Part shown: piece by piece, positions 38,998-48,766 of the stretch
How the letters are laid out: each line of letters begins with the position of its first letter
How positions within the stretch are numbered: position 1 is the stretch's first letter
NCBI GenBank assembly: GCA_902984215.1
Contig: CADWAF010000031.1
Location: 1 to 54,086 of the forward strand
Direction of reading: 5' to 3'
Origin: Willaertia magna
Taxonomy: Eukaryota > Heterolobosea > Eutetramitea > Acrasida > Naegleriidae
DNA length: 54,086 nt
Translations under genes and position numbers: made by a program
Notes under the pieces: model-generated
Told to the model about the DNA's origin: nothing
The model's database searches: none
What the model saw: only the letters and a program-made list of their open reading frames with translations

Positions 38998-39696
38998 TTA
39001 TTGTTTAAGAAGAGAAATAGCCAAGCCAACTTCACCAATTATTGCAGGGATAGCAACCAATGGCAGTAAAATTGGCTGATAATGTTCTTGGTAGTACATT
39101 GTGGAATGTGTTAATTTCACAATATTATCGATACAATAAGCAATACCTGCAACTGCCAATAAGAAACAAACCCATTTGTAAATTAAATTTGATTTCTTAC
39201 ATAACCACGCTGCAAACACTAAATAAACTCCAAATAGAATTAATGCACTACTAAAAATTGTTTCGTACAATTCAAAATAATACAAGCAAGTCAATTGTTT
39301 TTCATATTTTGTGTCAAGTGCCAATTGAAATCCAACGAATAGTTGGTAAATTGCATATGAAAATATTATTGTATAGATTACTCTCATTGAGGCAATAATC
39401 CAAGATAATTTTCTATCAAATCTTTGTAAATAAATATGCATTCCTACTGAAACAATTAAATCACAAACCAAAACAGTAAAATATGCTAATAATCCACAAC
39501 AAAACAATAAGGAATGATTGTTAATATTTTTTACTGTTCGATTAGCATCATTTGGAATAACCAAATTAGTACGAACCATCATTTCAGCAAACATTGCTGC
39601 AAAAAACATTACAATTAAACTCCATCCACTTATTTTAGAAGCTGTCTTCATTAGCTTACCCGATGATGATGTTGCTTTAAATTGAGATTCAAACAT
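38998..39696 (-). CDS. DUF4386-family six/seven-helix membrane protein
   Basis: The protein is 232 aa and intronless. It has about seven hydrophobic segments (22-40, 61-85, 97-120, 141-165, 174-192, 210-230). The pattern FAEMMVRTNLVIPNDANRT followed by NINNHSLLFCCGLLAY fits the first two helices of the DUF4386 family. Further matches are a mid-protein RVIYTIIFS segment, LFGVYLVFAAWL, and VAGIAYCIDNIVKL before the last helix. DUF4386 is known mainly from bacteria and has no established function. The N-terminal 20 residues are hydrophilic (TSSSGKLMKTASK). Transfer from bacteria is plausible but untested. Convergent with the F-box/LRR gene, 30 bp between stops. Confidence 0.75.
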   Translation of the reverse strand: MFESQFKATSSSGKLMKTASKISGWSLIVMFFAAMFAEMMVRTNLVIPNDANRTVKNINNHSLLFCCGLLAYFTVLVCDLIVSVGMHIYLQRFDRKLSWIIASMRVIYTIIFSYAIYQLFVGFQLALDTKYEKQLTCLYYFELYETIFSSALILFGVYLVFAAWLCKKSNLIYKWVCFLLAVAGIAYCIDNIVKLTHSTMYYQEHYQPILLPLVAIPAIIGEVGLAISLLKQ

Positions 39697-39775
39697 TTTT
39701 TTTTGTAAATTGTGAAATACTTAAAATAATTAATCACAACAAAACACAATTGTGAAATAATAAAACAACATTAAT

Positions 39776-41191
39776 TTACTCTTCATCAGCCTTTCCACAT
39801 TCTGAAAGTATTTCTACTCCAGAAAGTATTTTATTTCTTATTCTTTCTCCCCTTAATTCTACAATTGAAGAAGAAGAAGTAGTTTCATCAGGAAAGTATT
39901 CATCCACCCATTTTGGTATATCTGTTTGAAATGTGTATTCATTTGTCAATTCATAACGATAAGCATGTAAATAAATAAATAGAGGAATATTGTCATGTTC
40001 TTGTAAATTACTTTCTAGACTACAATTAACACAAATAGAATCATATGCTAAAACATCATTTGTTTTAATTGCCTTTCTTGTAGAAGGTTGATGTTTTTGT
40101 TTACTATTTGAATTTTCTATTATTAAGGAAGAAGTATTTTTCATTTCAACTAATAATTCTTCTTCCTTCTTCTTTAATTCTTCTTCTTTTTGAACTACTA
40201 ATTCCTTATCATCTTCTCTATTATCATCTTCTTCCTTTCTATTAAAATTATTTTCAATAAACTCTTGATTATAAAGAAAATCATTAATGATTGGAAAACC
40301 TAAAGCTTTTAGATGAATTCTTATTTGATGAGTTCTTCCAGTTATTGGTTTAACTAAAACTAAAGAAATATTCTTTTCTTTATTATAAGCAATTCCATAA
40401 AAGTAAGTTTTAGCTTCTAATACACCAATTTCATCATTTGCTTCCCACATTCCCTTTTTATGATCAACACAAACTACTTTTTTATTACAACTTTTAATTT
40501 TATTATCTGTATTAAAATAAATTGTATCTTCTTCTTCTTTAATTGTTGTTGTAAAATCTTCAAACTTTCCACTAACAATTGTTAAATAATACTTTTTAAT
40601 TGAATCTTCTCTAGTTTTAATTAATTCAATTAATTTCTTAGCTAATTGTTTTTCTTTAACTAAAACCAAAACACCACTTGTAGAATGATCTAAACGATTA
40701 ATTGGTTTTAATTTCTTATAACCTTCTTCTTCTAAAATTGTAGTTAAAGAATTCTTTGAATATCTTCCACATGGATGTACAGGTATAGAAAATGGTTTAT
40801 TTACAACTAATAAATTGTCATCTTCATAAATTATTTCAATTGGTTCATTTAAAATTGGTTTTTCATGAAAATGTACGATATGTGTAATTGTGTCATTTTC
40901 TTTAATTATAATTTCTTTATTATTTATAATTTTACCGTTAATTTTAAATCTATTATTTAAAAAGGCTTCTTCTAAATATTGTTCTGTAAAATATGGAAAT
41001 TCAGATCTGTAAATTTCAAACACTTTTCTATTGAACCATCTATTACGACAACCGGTTGTAAATTCAATAAAATAGGGAACGACAAATCTTTTATTGTTTT
41101 TAAAGAAATATTCTTTTGTTTGATTTTTTGTTAATTGAATTAATTTTTTTGAAATTTTTATTTCTTTCATATTTCTTTCGGTATCATTCAT
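39776..41191 (-). CDS. RluA-family RNA pseudouridine synthase (RPUSD2/Pus9-like)
   Basis: It converts uridine to pseudouridine in structured RNA. The protein is 471 aa, intronless. The N-terminal block RFVVPYFIEFTTGCRNRWFN with VFEIYRSEFPYF is characteristic of the Pus9/RPUSD2 group, followed by an S4-like segment (EAFLNNRFKINGKIINN). The catalytic motif is INRLDHSTSGVLVL with the essential Asp, then VHPCGRYSKNSL before it and GRTHQIRIHLKALGFPIIND after it. A Glu/Lys-rich insertion (nt about 40090-40260) separates the catalytic core from a C-terminal block containing CVNCSLESN and FIYLHAYRYEL, the usual end of this subgroup. Likely targets are cytoplasmic or mitochondrial tRNA position 32, by analogy. 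Confidence 0.87.
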   Translation of the reverse strand: MNDTERNMKEIKISKKLIQLTKNQTKEYFFKNNKRFVVPYFIEFTTGCRNRWFNRKVFEIYRSEFPYFTEQYLEEAFLNNRFKINGKIINNKEIIIKENDTITHIVHFHEKPILNEPIEIIYEDDNLLVVNKPFSIPVHPCGRYSKNSLTTILEEEGYKKLKPINRLDHSTSGVLVLVKEKQLAKKLIELIKTREDSIKKYYLTIVSGKFEDFTTTIKEEEDTIYFNTDNKIKSCNKKVVCVDHKKGMWEANDEIGVLEAKTYFYGIAYNKEKNISLVLVKPITGRTHQIRIHLKALGFPIINDFLYNQEFIENNFNRKEEDDNREDDKELVVQKEEELKKKEEELLVEMKNTSSLIIENSNSKQKHQPSTRKAIKTNDVLAYDSICVNCSLESNLQEHDNIPLFIYLHAYRYELTNEYTFQTDIPKWVDEYFPDETTSSSSIVELRGERIRNKILSGVEILSECGKADEE

Positions 41192-41434
41192 AATAAATTC
41201 TCGGAATAATAATTAACTTTTTGGCAATTTTTTTTTAAAATTAAAATACTTTTAATTCCAAGGTTTGTTGTAATGTGTTAAAAAATCCCTGTCGCTAATT
41301 GTGTTTTTTCGATGCCATAATCAACTATTAATTGCTTCAACATTAACAAACAAAACAGTTAATACGTGCGGTAAATCTTCCTTTTGATTATTATTGAAAA
41401 AAATAGATTCAAATAAAGAAGAAGAAACAAAAGA

Positions 41435-42076
41435 ATGGCAGCTTTAGCAAAGAGAGCTTCATATTGTTTATTTCCCGAATTATTAAAAGATACTTCTATT
41501 AAAACCTTTCCAACAACCTTTTTAAACTATTTTAATTCATTATATGAACAAAATTATATGTTAGCTAATACCTTAGGATTTAAATTACTTGCTTGTCAAT
41601 TAGGTGATAAATTAAAAGATAATTACTGTATTTTAGGAATGGATATTAAACCAGGAGTTTTACAACCAATGAAAATCTTACATGGTGGAGTTCACATTGC
41701 AATTGGAGAAGAAGCTTGTTCAGTAATGTCATTTTCACATCTTTTAAGAAGATCAATAAAAGAGAACTTTCCACAAGATGAGAAGAGTGTTGTAGGTACT
41801 TCAATTGATGCTTCTCATACAAGACCAAGTAATCCTAATAGTGTTTTATTATGTATTGCTAAAGCTAAATTTATTGGAAGAAAATCTTATGTTTGGCAAT
41901 ATGAGAATTATAATTTAACAAATGTACAAACTTTAGAACATTTATCACAAGAAAGAGTGGAACAAGTAATTGATAGAATTCAACAAGCTCATATAGAAGA
42001 TGAATATACAAAATTATGTTCAATGGGTAAATGTAATGTAATGGTTATTGATAATAAAAGAACATCAAAATTGTAA
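41435..42076 (+). CDS. hotdog-fold thioesterase (PaaI-like)
   Basis: Hotdog thioesterases hydrolyse acyl-CoA or related thioesters. The 213-aa protein has the hotdog helix motif LHGGVHIAIGEEACSVMS, where HGG begins the central helix and Glu is placed for catalysis. This is followed by VVGTSIDASHTRPSNPNSVLL, the paired strand that usually ends in RPA/RPS. The fold occupies roughly residues 45-165. The C-terminal 45 residues are a charged helix (QERVEQVIDRIQQAH) not typical of PaaI. It is intronless; convergent with the syntaxin gene with 30 bp between stops. Substrate unknown. Confidence 0.8.
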   Translation: MAALAKRASYCLFPELLKDTSIKTFPTTFLNYFNSLYEQNYMLANTLGFKLLACQLGDKLKDNYCILGMDIKPGVLQPMKILHGGVHIAIGEEACSVMSFSHLLRRSIKENFPQDEKSVVGTSIDASHTRPSNPNSVLLCIAKAKFIGRKSYVWQYENYNLTNVQTLEHLSQERVEQVIDRIQQAHIEDEYTKLCSMGKCNVMVIDNKRTSKL

Positions 42077-42106
42077 CAATAATCAAAATATATACTTTAC
42101 AATAAT

Positions 42107-43072
42107 TTAAAAAACATTTGTTAATTTCAAGACAATTGGAACACCTGCAGCTAAAACACAAACCAAAACAATTACAAAAACTAAAATAGTTACAATAATA
42201 CAACATGTACAATTTCTAGAATGTTTTTGTAATTTTTGAGCAGATTTAATTTGAGTAATACCCTTTTCAACATATTCAACTGTAGCAGCAACATTATATT
42301 CAATATTATCTAATAATTCATCTTGTTGTTCCACTAACATTGCAAAATCAACAAACATTTGATGAAGTTGTCTTAAAGAATATTCAATTTGTTTTAAATC
42401 ATCATGAGCTTCAGTTGCTTCATTATAATAAGCATCTAAAGTATGTTTTTGAGATGAAGTTAAATTACTTTCCATTGATTTTTGAATTAAATCAGATGGA
42501 TTAATACTACTCTTATTAACTAAATCATCTACAACTTCATCTACATCTTCACCATTATTTGAAGTATTTACAATATTAATAATACGTTTTAATCTATTTT
42601 TATAATTAGTTTTAAATTTTTGTTGTAAATCTTGATATAAATTTAATGTATCTATAAATTCTTTTGTTAATAAAGCATGTTGTTGTTTTCTAATTCTAAC
42701 AACAGGAGAACTACTTCCTTCTTCTTGTTCAATTTCAATTGTCTTTTCATTCATTTGTTTTAAATCATTTTGAATTCTTGTAACATTTTTACCAGTTTCA
42801 TCAATTAATATTTTTTGACGTTGTTTTAATGTTTTTTGTTCTTCTGCAATTGATGACGTTAAATATTGATTATAAAGTTTTTGTAAATCATCTAATTTCA
42901 TTTCGGTTGTTGATATTCTTTCTTTAATGTCATTTACTTCTTTATAATATTCTTCCATAAATTTACCTAATTGTTGTGTTGTGTCGGTATGGTGTTCTTG
43001 TTCTTCTAATTCTACATTTAATACTGTATATTCCGGTCTCCTCGACAATTCATTAATTCTATCAATCATCAT
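42107..43072 (-). CDS. syntaxin, Qa-SNARE
   Basis: Syntaxins drive membrane fusion by forming a four-helix SNARE bundle. The 321-aa protein has an N-terminal three-helix Habc-like region (about 30-190, interrupted by a polar loop near 130), a SNARE motif at about 228-285 with the zero-layer glutamine in MLVEQQDELLDNIEYNV, and a C-terminal anchor (CCIIVTILVFVIVLVCVLAAGVP) preceded by a Cys/Lys stretch that may be palmitoylated. The architecture matches plasma-membrane-type Qa syntaxins; exact compartment not determined. There is a double ATG at the start. It is divergent from RIO1 across 483 bp. Confidence 0.9.
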   Translation of the reverse strand: MMIDRINELSRRPEYTVLNVELEEQEHHTDTTQQLGKFMEEYYKEVNDIKERISTTEMKLDDLQKLYNQYLTSSIAEEQKTLKQRQKILIDETGKNVTRIQNDLKQMNEKTIEIEQEEGSSSPVVRIRKQQHALLTKEFIDTLNLYQDLQQKFKTNYKNRLKRIINIVNTSNNGEDVDEVVDDLVNKSSINPSDLIQKSMESNLTSSQKHTLDAYYNEATEAHDDLKQIEYSLRQLHQMFVDFAMLVEQQDELLDNIEYNVAATVEYVEKGITQIKSAQKLQKHSRNCTCCIIVTILVFVIVLVCVLAAGVPIVLKLTNVF

Positions 43073-43555
43073 TTATTTTTTTATTTTTTTTTTAATAGGA
43101 ATGGGTGATGGCTGTCATACATCGCAATATTGTGGAAAAGAAACGTTGATAGTTTGTTTCTAACCGCCAAAATTATCTTTAGTCAACCAATTTTCTATTT
43201 CCATTGATTTGAGCTACATATGCAATTATTTCCTTTTTATAAATTATTAATATCTCAAGTGGATTATAAAGTATTTTTCGAGTTATTACTCTTTGGGACA
43301 GTTACTAAGCATTTGGTTTTAAATTTTTAAATTTAAATAATAGCTAATACTACAGTAGTAACATTAATTAAGGGTTTCTATAAAAACAAGATGAATAAGT
43401 AAGCGCTGTTAAAAAACACAAGATAAAAGGCATTAAGCATCAATCCCTACAATTACTTCAATTTTACATTCTACCTTCAAACCTAAAATTCATTCCCTCA
43501 GCAACAGCACTTGGCCAAGCCTTTTTTTTTAAAAAAAAAACTTTTCCGCCAAAAA
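43073..43555. promoter_or_regulatory. divergent promoter region of syntaxin and RIO1
   Basis: This 483-bp region has no gene that I can support. It holds two TTTGGCGG octamers read on the minus strand (43164-43171, about 92 nt from the syntaxin ATG, and 43546-43553, directly before the RIO1 ATG) and a perfect T9-A10 palindromic tract at 43522-43540. Confidence 0.4.
43522..43540. repeat. oligo(dT)-oligo(dA) palindromic tract
   Basis: Nine T are followed directly by ten A, 16 nt before the RIO1 start codon. Rigid dA:dT tracts commonly exclude nucleosomes at promoters; such a role here is inference. Confidence 0.6.
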
Positions 43556-45472
43556 ATGAATCAACAAGAACAATCCCAGCAGCACCAGTCTAGCTCAGGA
43601 AATAGTGTAAAAGAAGAAGAAATGTTAGCCTTGGATCAATTCCCACAGTTAAAATCATCTAATAATAATAACAGTACTACCTCTTCCAACACTTCTTCTG
43701 TAAATAAGAAAGAATTAAATAAAAAGAAAGTGACAAATAATAAAAAGAATAAAAAAAAGAAAAATCAAACAACACTTTCTTTTAATGAATTTACAGAAAA
43801 TATTCAACAACAACAACAATTCATTCCAACAGAATTCTTATTAGAAGAAGAAGAAGATCTACAACAATTAGGACAACAACAACAATTAGAAAATTATGAT
43901 ATTGACAATATTGATATTGAACAACAATTATTAATTTTACAACAAATTGAGCAAGAAAAATTAACCCAACAACATTTGGAAGATGAAAATTTTGCAAAAC
44001 TTTTACAAGAAGAAGAAAATTTACAATCTGCAACTGTAATTGGTGGTGATAGAAAATTACCAACTTATTACCTTAATGAAGATAATTATTATGATAATTA
44101 TAATGAAGAAGAAGAAGAAGAAGATAATGATGTTAATAATATTTTAGATTTAGAATTAGAATCAGCAATGGATTCATCTAAAAATTTAGAAATCATTTCA
44201 AATGCAAATTCAACTGGATTGGGAGGTGATAGAATAGATGCATTAATGAGAGCAGATACTAAAATTAAAGAATTTAAATTAAAAGATGTTTCTGCTTTAG
44301 CTTATTCTTCAAGAAGAAATAAAAAAGAAACTATTCAAAGAATTAGACAAGTTGATAAACAAGATAAAAGTACTTTTGATAAAGTTTTGGATCAAAGAAC
44401 TCAATTGATTTTATATAAGTTAATTAATAATGGTATTTTAAGAAAGATTTCTGGAACGATTAGTACTGGAAAGGAATCACATGTTTTTCATGCTGTTGGT
44501 CCTAAATTTGTTATTTTAAATAATAATAAGAAAGGACAAGTGACAGGTGATGTTATTAATGAAACAAGTGATATTATTAATAGTAATGAAGTAGATGACA
44601 ATAAGAAAGTAACATTCCAAGTAGAAGATGACAATAAAGAAGAAGAACAAGATTTTTGTATTAAAGTATTTAAAACTATTGGAATGTCATTTAGAAAAAG
44701 AGAAGAATATCAAAATAGTGAACATAGATTTAAAGAAAAATTAAAAACAAATTCACAAAAGAATGTAAAGAAATATGCAGAAAAAGAAATGAGAAACTTA
44801 AAGAAATTAGTTGAAGCAAATATTCCATGTCCACAACCATATTTATTAAAAGATCATATTTTATTAATGTCATTTATTGGAAAGAATGGATTTTCAGCAC
44901 CTTCATTAAAGGAGATTGATATTCAATCATTAGATAAGTTACAAGATATTTATATTCAAGTAATTACTAATATGAGAAAGATGTATCAAAAAGCACATTT
45001 AATTCATTCAGATTTATCAGAATATAATATTTTATATTTTAAGAATAAGATTTATTTTATTGATGTGTCACAATCTGTTGAAAGTCATCATACTAATGCA
45101 AAACAATTTTTAAGAAATGATTGTAAACATGTTAATGATTATTTTAAGAGACAAGGATTAGTTAATATTTTAACTGATAAAGAATTATTTGAATATGTTA
45201 TTAATGATAATAAGGAAGAAAGTGAAGATGAATTATTGAAATATACTTTAGATTGTACATTACATAGAGATATTACAACTATTGATCAATCAATTGATGA
45301 TGATTATTTCTCTCAAGTATTCTTACCTGAATCTACTTTAGGTTTTGATGATATGGATAGTAATGTTGTTATTTCTCATAATTCTCAATATGAAAAGGAA
45401 GAAGATGAAGAAGAAGAGGTCGGCAATGAAGAACCAATCACTGAAGAATTTATTTATATTACTGACATTTAA
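43556..45472 (+). CDS. RIOK1: RIO1 atypical protein kinase
   Basis: RIO1 acts in late cytoplasmic maturation of the 40S ribosomal subunit. The ATG at 43556 gives 638 aa; the frame is open upstream but only from a TTG. Residues 1-245 are Gln/Asn/Glu-rich low complexity. The RIO domain spans about 270-560. It has the flexible nucleotide loop GTISTGKESHVFHA, the lysine in FCIKVFKT, and the long RIO1 block SFRKREEYQNSEHRF. The catalytic loop is HSDLSEYNIL and the metal-binding segment FIDVSQSVESHH. An Asn/Asp/Lys insertion lies between strands beta2 and beta3 (nt 44505-44650). The C-terminus is acidic. It is intronless. Confidence 0.93.
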   Translation: MNQQEQSQQHQSSSGNSVKEEEMLALDQFPQLKSSNNNNSTTSSNTSSVNKKELNKKKVTNNKKNKKKKNQTTLSFNEFTENIQQQQQFIPTEFLLEEEEDLQQLGQQQQLENYDIDNIDIEQQLLILQQIEQEKLTQQHLEDENFAKLLQEEENLQSATVIGGDRKLPTYYLNEDNYYDNYNEEEEEEDNDVNNILDLELESAMDSSKNLEIISNANSTGLGGDRIDALMRADTKIKEFKLKDVSALAYSSRRNKKETIQRIRQVDKQDKSTFDKVLDQRTQLILYKLINNGILRKISGTISTGKESHVFHAVGPKFVILNNNKKGQVTGDVINETSDIINSNEVDDNKKVTFQVEDDNKEEEQDFCIKVFKTIGMSFRKREEYQNSEHRFKEKLKTNSQKNVKKYAEKEMRNLKKLVEANIPCPQPYLLKDHILLMSFIGKNGFSAPSLKEIDIQSLDKLQDIYIQVITNMRKMYQKAHLIHSDLSEYNILYFKNKIYFIDVSQSVESHHTNAKQFLRNDCKHVNDYFKRQGLVNILTDKELFEYVINDNKEESEDELLKYTLDCTLHRDITTIDQSIDDDYFSQVFLPESTLGFDDMDSNVVISHNSQYEKEEDEEEEVGNEEPITEEFIYITDI

Positions 45473-45896
45473 AGCTTGATTATTGATTTACATTTACCTT
45501 CAGATCATAATGCTAGTTAATTTTGCATTTGAAATGAAAGGTATGGAATTGAGGTAATGTTGACTCGATTCCTCAATTAAAACCCAACACCTTTTTGTGT
45601 GAATGAGTTCTTTTAATCTTTTTGCTTGCATTACAGAATTTATTCCAGCTGTTGTGCCTCAAAGGCAAAAGAAGAGGAACAAGGTGATAAAGAAAAGGAG
45701 GTATTTTATTATTAATAATATTTCTTCCTCTTACCGATAAATTTAGGGTACATGAACATTCTAAATTCCTATCCCTATTATATATCGTTTGTTGTACTTA
45801 ATATCAATGACAGTGTTGTGCTAAAATAATTCAATAATAAACGCAAATTGTTTTATTTAATAATGTACAAATGTTTTAAGGAGAAAATACTTTTCC
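45473..45896. other. convergent spacer with weak small-ORF candidates
   Basis: This 424-bp region lies between the RIO1 stop and the stop of the small secreted protein gene on the other strand. An ATG at 45510 and an ATG at 45603 each open short frames that could be extended by splicing to about 38-50 codons, but neither resembles a known protein. I do not call a gene. Confidence 0.4.
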
Positions 45897-46162
45897 CTAT
45901 TCTCGCTTGTAGTGCCCCTGAAATAATTTAATATCCCTTAGTATTCTAAGCTGTCTATCTGTTGGGAACTGTTGAAATACATCTAAATTAACTTTAGCAC
46001 CCGGTATTCTATCTAATTCAGCAAGAATACTTTCTTGCAACTATTAATTGTTTTAACAAAACCAAAATTTTAATTTCTCCTTACCTCTTGCTTTCCTTGT
46101 ACGAAGAACACCAAACAAAACAAAGAAATCAAAAGCAAAACCAACACTACACCCTTCTTCAT
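45897..46162 (-). CDS. small secreted protein, spliced, unknown function
   Basis: Two exons (46162-46085 and 46040-45897) join in phase 0 across a 44-nt intron with a GTAAGG donor and TAG acceptor, giving only 73 aa. Residues 1-23 form a clear signal peptide: MKKG followed by an uninterrupted hydrophobic run and a VQG cleavage-like end. The mature part is about 50 residues, mostly helical and charged (LQESILAELDRIPGA, LRILRDIKLF), with no cysteine. I do not recognise a family. It could also be a membrane-anchored peptide if the signal is uncleaved. Support comes from the signal peptide, frame continuity over the intron and canonical splice sites. Confidence 0.6.
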
Positions 46163-46249
46163 TTTTTACTCATTAAGGAATCAAATAATTTGTAGATTTT
46201 TAATATGTTTTAAAATTTTACTAGCATAATTACAAGAACCGACTCAAGT

Positions 46250-48562
46250 TTAATCGAAAAGCTCTACGAAAAATTGATCTACGTCACTAGGTTGGTGGTT
46301 TGGTGCAAATGTCAAGCCAGTTGGTGGTATATTGTTTTGCACCATAGGATTGTTAGTGTTTAAGGTTGGATTAGGTCTAGCATACGAGGAAGGGTGAGGC
46401 ATATTATTACTATTATTCATCATACCATTATTGTTCATTGGCATTTGCATTGGCATTGATGAACTACCTATATTACCAGAACTTTGCATTGGATTTCCAT
46501 TTAGTGTTGCAAAATAATTATATAACTCTTGTTGTTGTTGTTGTATCATTTGATATTGTTGCATCATTGTTTGAATATTAGGATTACGTGTATAATAAGG
46601 TTGACCACTACTTGTCATTTGAGAATTACCAAATGGTCCCATATTATCAGAAATATCCATTGATCCAGCTTCAAAATACTTTCTGTATAAAAACTCCTTC
46701 TCGTGTGGGTAACAAGATTCAACTAATTTACATAATAACTTCTTTCTGTCATTTTCAAGCATAGATTGGAAAGTTTCAGTAATGTTCTTAATCTTCTCTT
46801 CTGAGTTATTTTCTCGTTGTTGATTAGCGTTACTACTTGAAGCACCTCCATTGACTGAGGATGAATCAAATAGTACTCCATTATTCTTATATAAACTTTC
46901 TAATAATTCATCTATAGCTAGAGTTGCAGCATGAGATCCCTCTACACCTTGTTGTATTATCTCATCTTGTTGTATTTCCTTTTGTTTTTTAATTAAAGGT
47001 TGTTGAGGTAAAGTTGTCGTTCCTTGGACTACTGTAGGCTTAATTGTCGTTGTTTCATCGTCACTAACGTCATCTCCTCTCTTTCTCTTAGTTTTTATTC
47101 CAGGTTTAACAATTGGTTTCTTTGCTCTAATCGTAAAACTAGGTGAAATTAAACAGCAACAAAGGGTAGCATTACTTCCTTGCGAATGTATATTCAAAAC
47201 TTGAGGTTGTTGGAAAGGATGATAAGGTACTGATGAATTAGGGCAATATAAATAGACAACCATTCTAAATTTCTTACCATCTTGTTTGTAACTACAAATA
47301 TTATACATAAAAGGACCAATAGTAACTGTACTCTTCTGAGCAGATTGATAAGAGAAATAACTTTCATTGTTTGTAATTGTTGGAGTAGTATTACTATTAG
47401 ATTGCTCTCCATTCTCTCCTTCATCTTCTCCTGATTTGCCCTTCTTCTTCTTTCCTTCCTTCTTTTCTTTTTGTATAGTAACCTTTTGACCATCTTCATA
47501 ATTTAAATCAATATAAGCAACTACATTTTCTTCTCGCATCATATTAGAAACTTCTAAGTGCATATGATATTTATAAGGTGCTTTGTACCAGGTATCTGGA
47601 AAAGACGTATCAAAGTGTTCCTTTCTCTTTTTACAATACTTGAATTGAGGAACCTTAAGTTTCCACTTACGTCTCTTTTCTTCGCTGAACCATTGGGCAA
47701 TCCAACCCTCATCATCTAGGTATTCAACAATTGGGGAATCAGCAGTAGCAACTTCATTGTCATTATCTTGTTTTGGTTCTACCTTTGTATTACTAGAGGA
47801 TGAAGTACTACTTGAAGGAACCGGTTGGTTACCACTTGAAGAAGTAATAGTTGGGGAAGTGCGGTATGGATTGTTATTTACTTGCATATTAGTTGGAATT
47901 GTAGAACTAGTTGTTGGATTATTATTTATCATCATTGACGATGAACTATTGACAAGGCTTCTTTGTGTGTCTAAATCATATCCTCTAACCTTTCTAGAAT
48001 TTTTAGGGTCCTCACTAGCTGGCGATACACTATTATTATTACCATTTCCCATGATAGAAGAAGGTATAGTAAAAGATGGAGAGAGAACATAGTCATGCGT
48101 TGGTAAAGGACAGGCCGAAGAAATCGAAGGCAAAGGAGATTCATTACCTACATGGTTATTGGGATTCGTTGTTTGTAAAATAGATGATGATGGTAGAATG
48201 TGGTAAGAATGCAAATCCCTATTGGCATTAAATGAAGGTAAAGTAGTTCCGTTCATGTTTGGACCTCCGGTACTAGATGCATCACTTATTAGAGGCGAAA
48301 ATGAAGGTGTAGAAATTTGAGAGTAAAATGGACTCGTATATGAAGAAGGGGTATTGATTATAGGATGGTGATGGTAATTATTTATATTACCACTATTATA
48401 ATGATTATTATGCATTTGATTATTAATTTCTTCTAAACTTCCGTTACTACTTGTATTAAATATTGGACTTGATACACTACTATGTACACTGTTTGAAGTA
48501 TTAGTCCCTGATTTTAAAAGAGATTGTTGTTGCTGTCTTTCTTTCATTAAAATCTTTTTCAT
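46250..48562 (-). CDS. candidate transcription factor with an Ig-like (Rel/p53/STAT-type) DNA-binding domain
   Basis: The protein is 770 aa and intronless. Residues 1-270 are Asn/Ser/Pro/Thr-rich, as are 500-770, which contain Gln and Met repeats typical of transactivation regions. A conserved-looking core at about 276-490 starts DDEGWIAQWFSEEKRRKWKL, then has alternating strands (YHMHLEV, VVAYIDL, GPFMYNICSY, FRMVVYLYCP) and closes with SPSFTIRAKKPIV, followed by a basic KTKRKR signal. Strands ending in a SPxFxIxxKK motif before a nuclear signal occur in Ig-fold DNA-binding proteins such as Rel, STAT and CudA-type factors. This is resemblance only; I could not confirm a family. It may be nuclear regulatory, targets unknown. 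Confidence 0.6.
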   Translation of the reverse strand: MKKILMKERQQQQSLLKSGTNTSNSVHSSVSSPIFNTSSNGSLEEINNQMHNNHYNSGNINNYHHHPIINTPSSYTSPFYSQISTPSFSPLISDASSTGGPNMNGTTLPSFNANRDLHSYHILPSSSILQTTNPNNHVGNESPLPSISSACPLPTHDYVLSPSFTIPSSIMGNGNNNSVSPASEDPKNSRKVRGYDLDTQRSLVNSSSSMMINNNPTTSSTIPTNMQVNNNPYRTSPTITSSSGNQPVPSSSTSSSSNTKVEPKQDNDNEVATADSPIVEYLDDEGWIAQWFSEEKRRKWKLKVPQFKYCKKRKEHFDTSFPDTWYKAPYKYHMHLEVSNMMREENVVAYIDLNYEDGQKVTIQKEKKEGKKKKGKSGEDEGENGEQSNSNTTPTITNNESYFSYQSAQKSTVTIGPFMYNICSYKQDGKKFRMVVYLYCPNSSVPYHPFQQPQVLNIHSQGSNATLCCCLISPSFTIRAKKPIVKPGIKTKRKRGDDVSDDETTTIKPTVVQGTTTLPQQPLIKKQKEIQQDEIIQQGVEGSHAATLAIDELLESLYKNNGVLFDSSSVNGGASSSNANQQRENNSEEKIKNITETFQSMLENDRKKLLCKLVESCYPHEKEFLYRKYFEAGSMDISDNMGPFGNSQMTSSGQPYYTRNPNIQTMMQQYQMIQQQQQELYNYFATLNGNPMQSSGNIGSSSMPMQMPMNNNGMMNNSNNMPHPSSYARPNPTLNTNNPMVQNNIPPTGLTFAPNHQPSDVDQFFVELFD

Positions 48563-48766
48563 CCTGTATTATTCCTTTGTATTGCAGCGATTTGGTTTCT
48601 AATATAATTTATTTTTGGTTGTGCTTGCAGGGCTATTTTTTACGAGTTTTGAGGTTTCTTCTATTTCCATTCCATTTGGTCAACAAACTCTTGATATTTT
48701 TGTAATACTTCCCTGCGCACAACAAAGCAATACGATACGTTTCTTAATTTTTGTAAATTTTCTACT

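Noticed and set aside
45510..45740. Possible spliced small gene (ATG 45510, acceptor near 45636), and an overlapping 45-codon ORF from 45603
   Set aside because: The implied intron (83 nt) is longer than others here, products are under 50 aa in competing frames, and nothing is recognisable.
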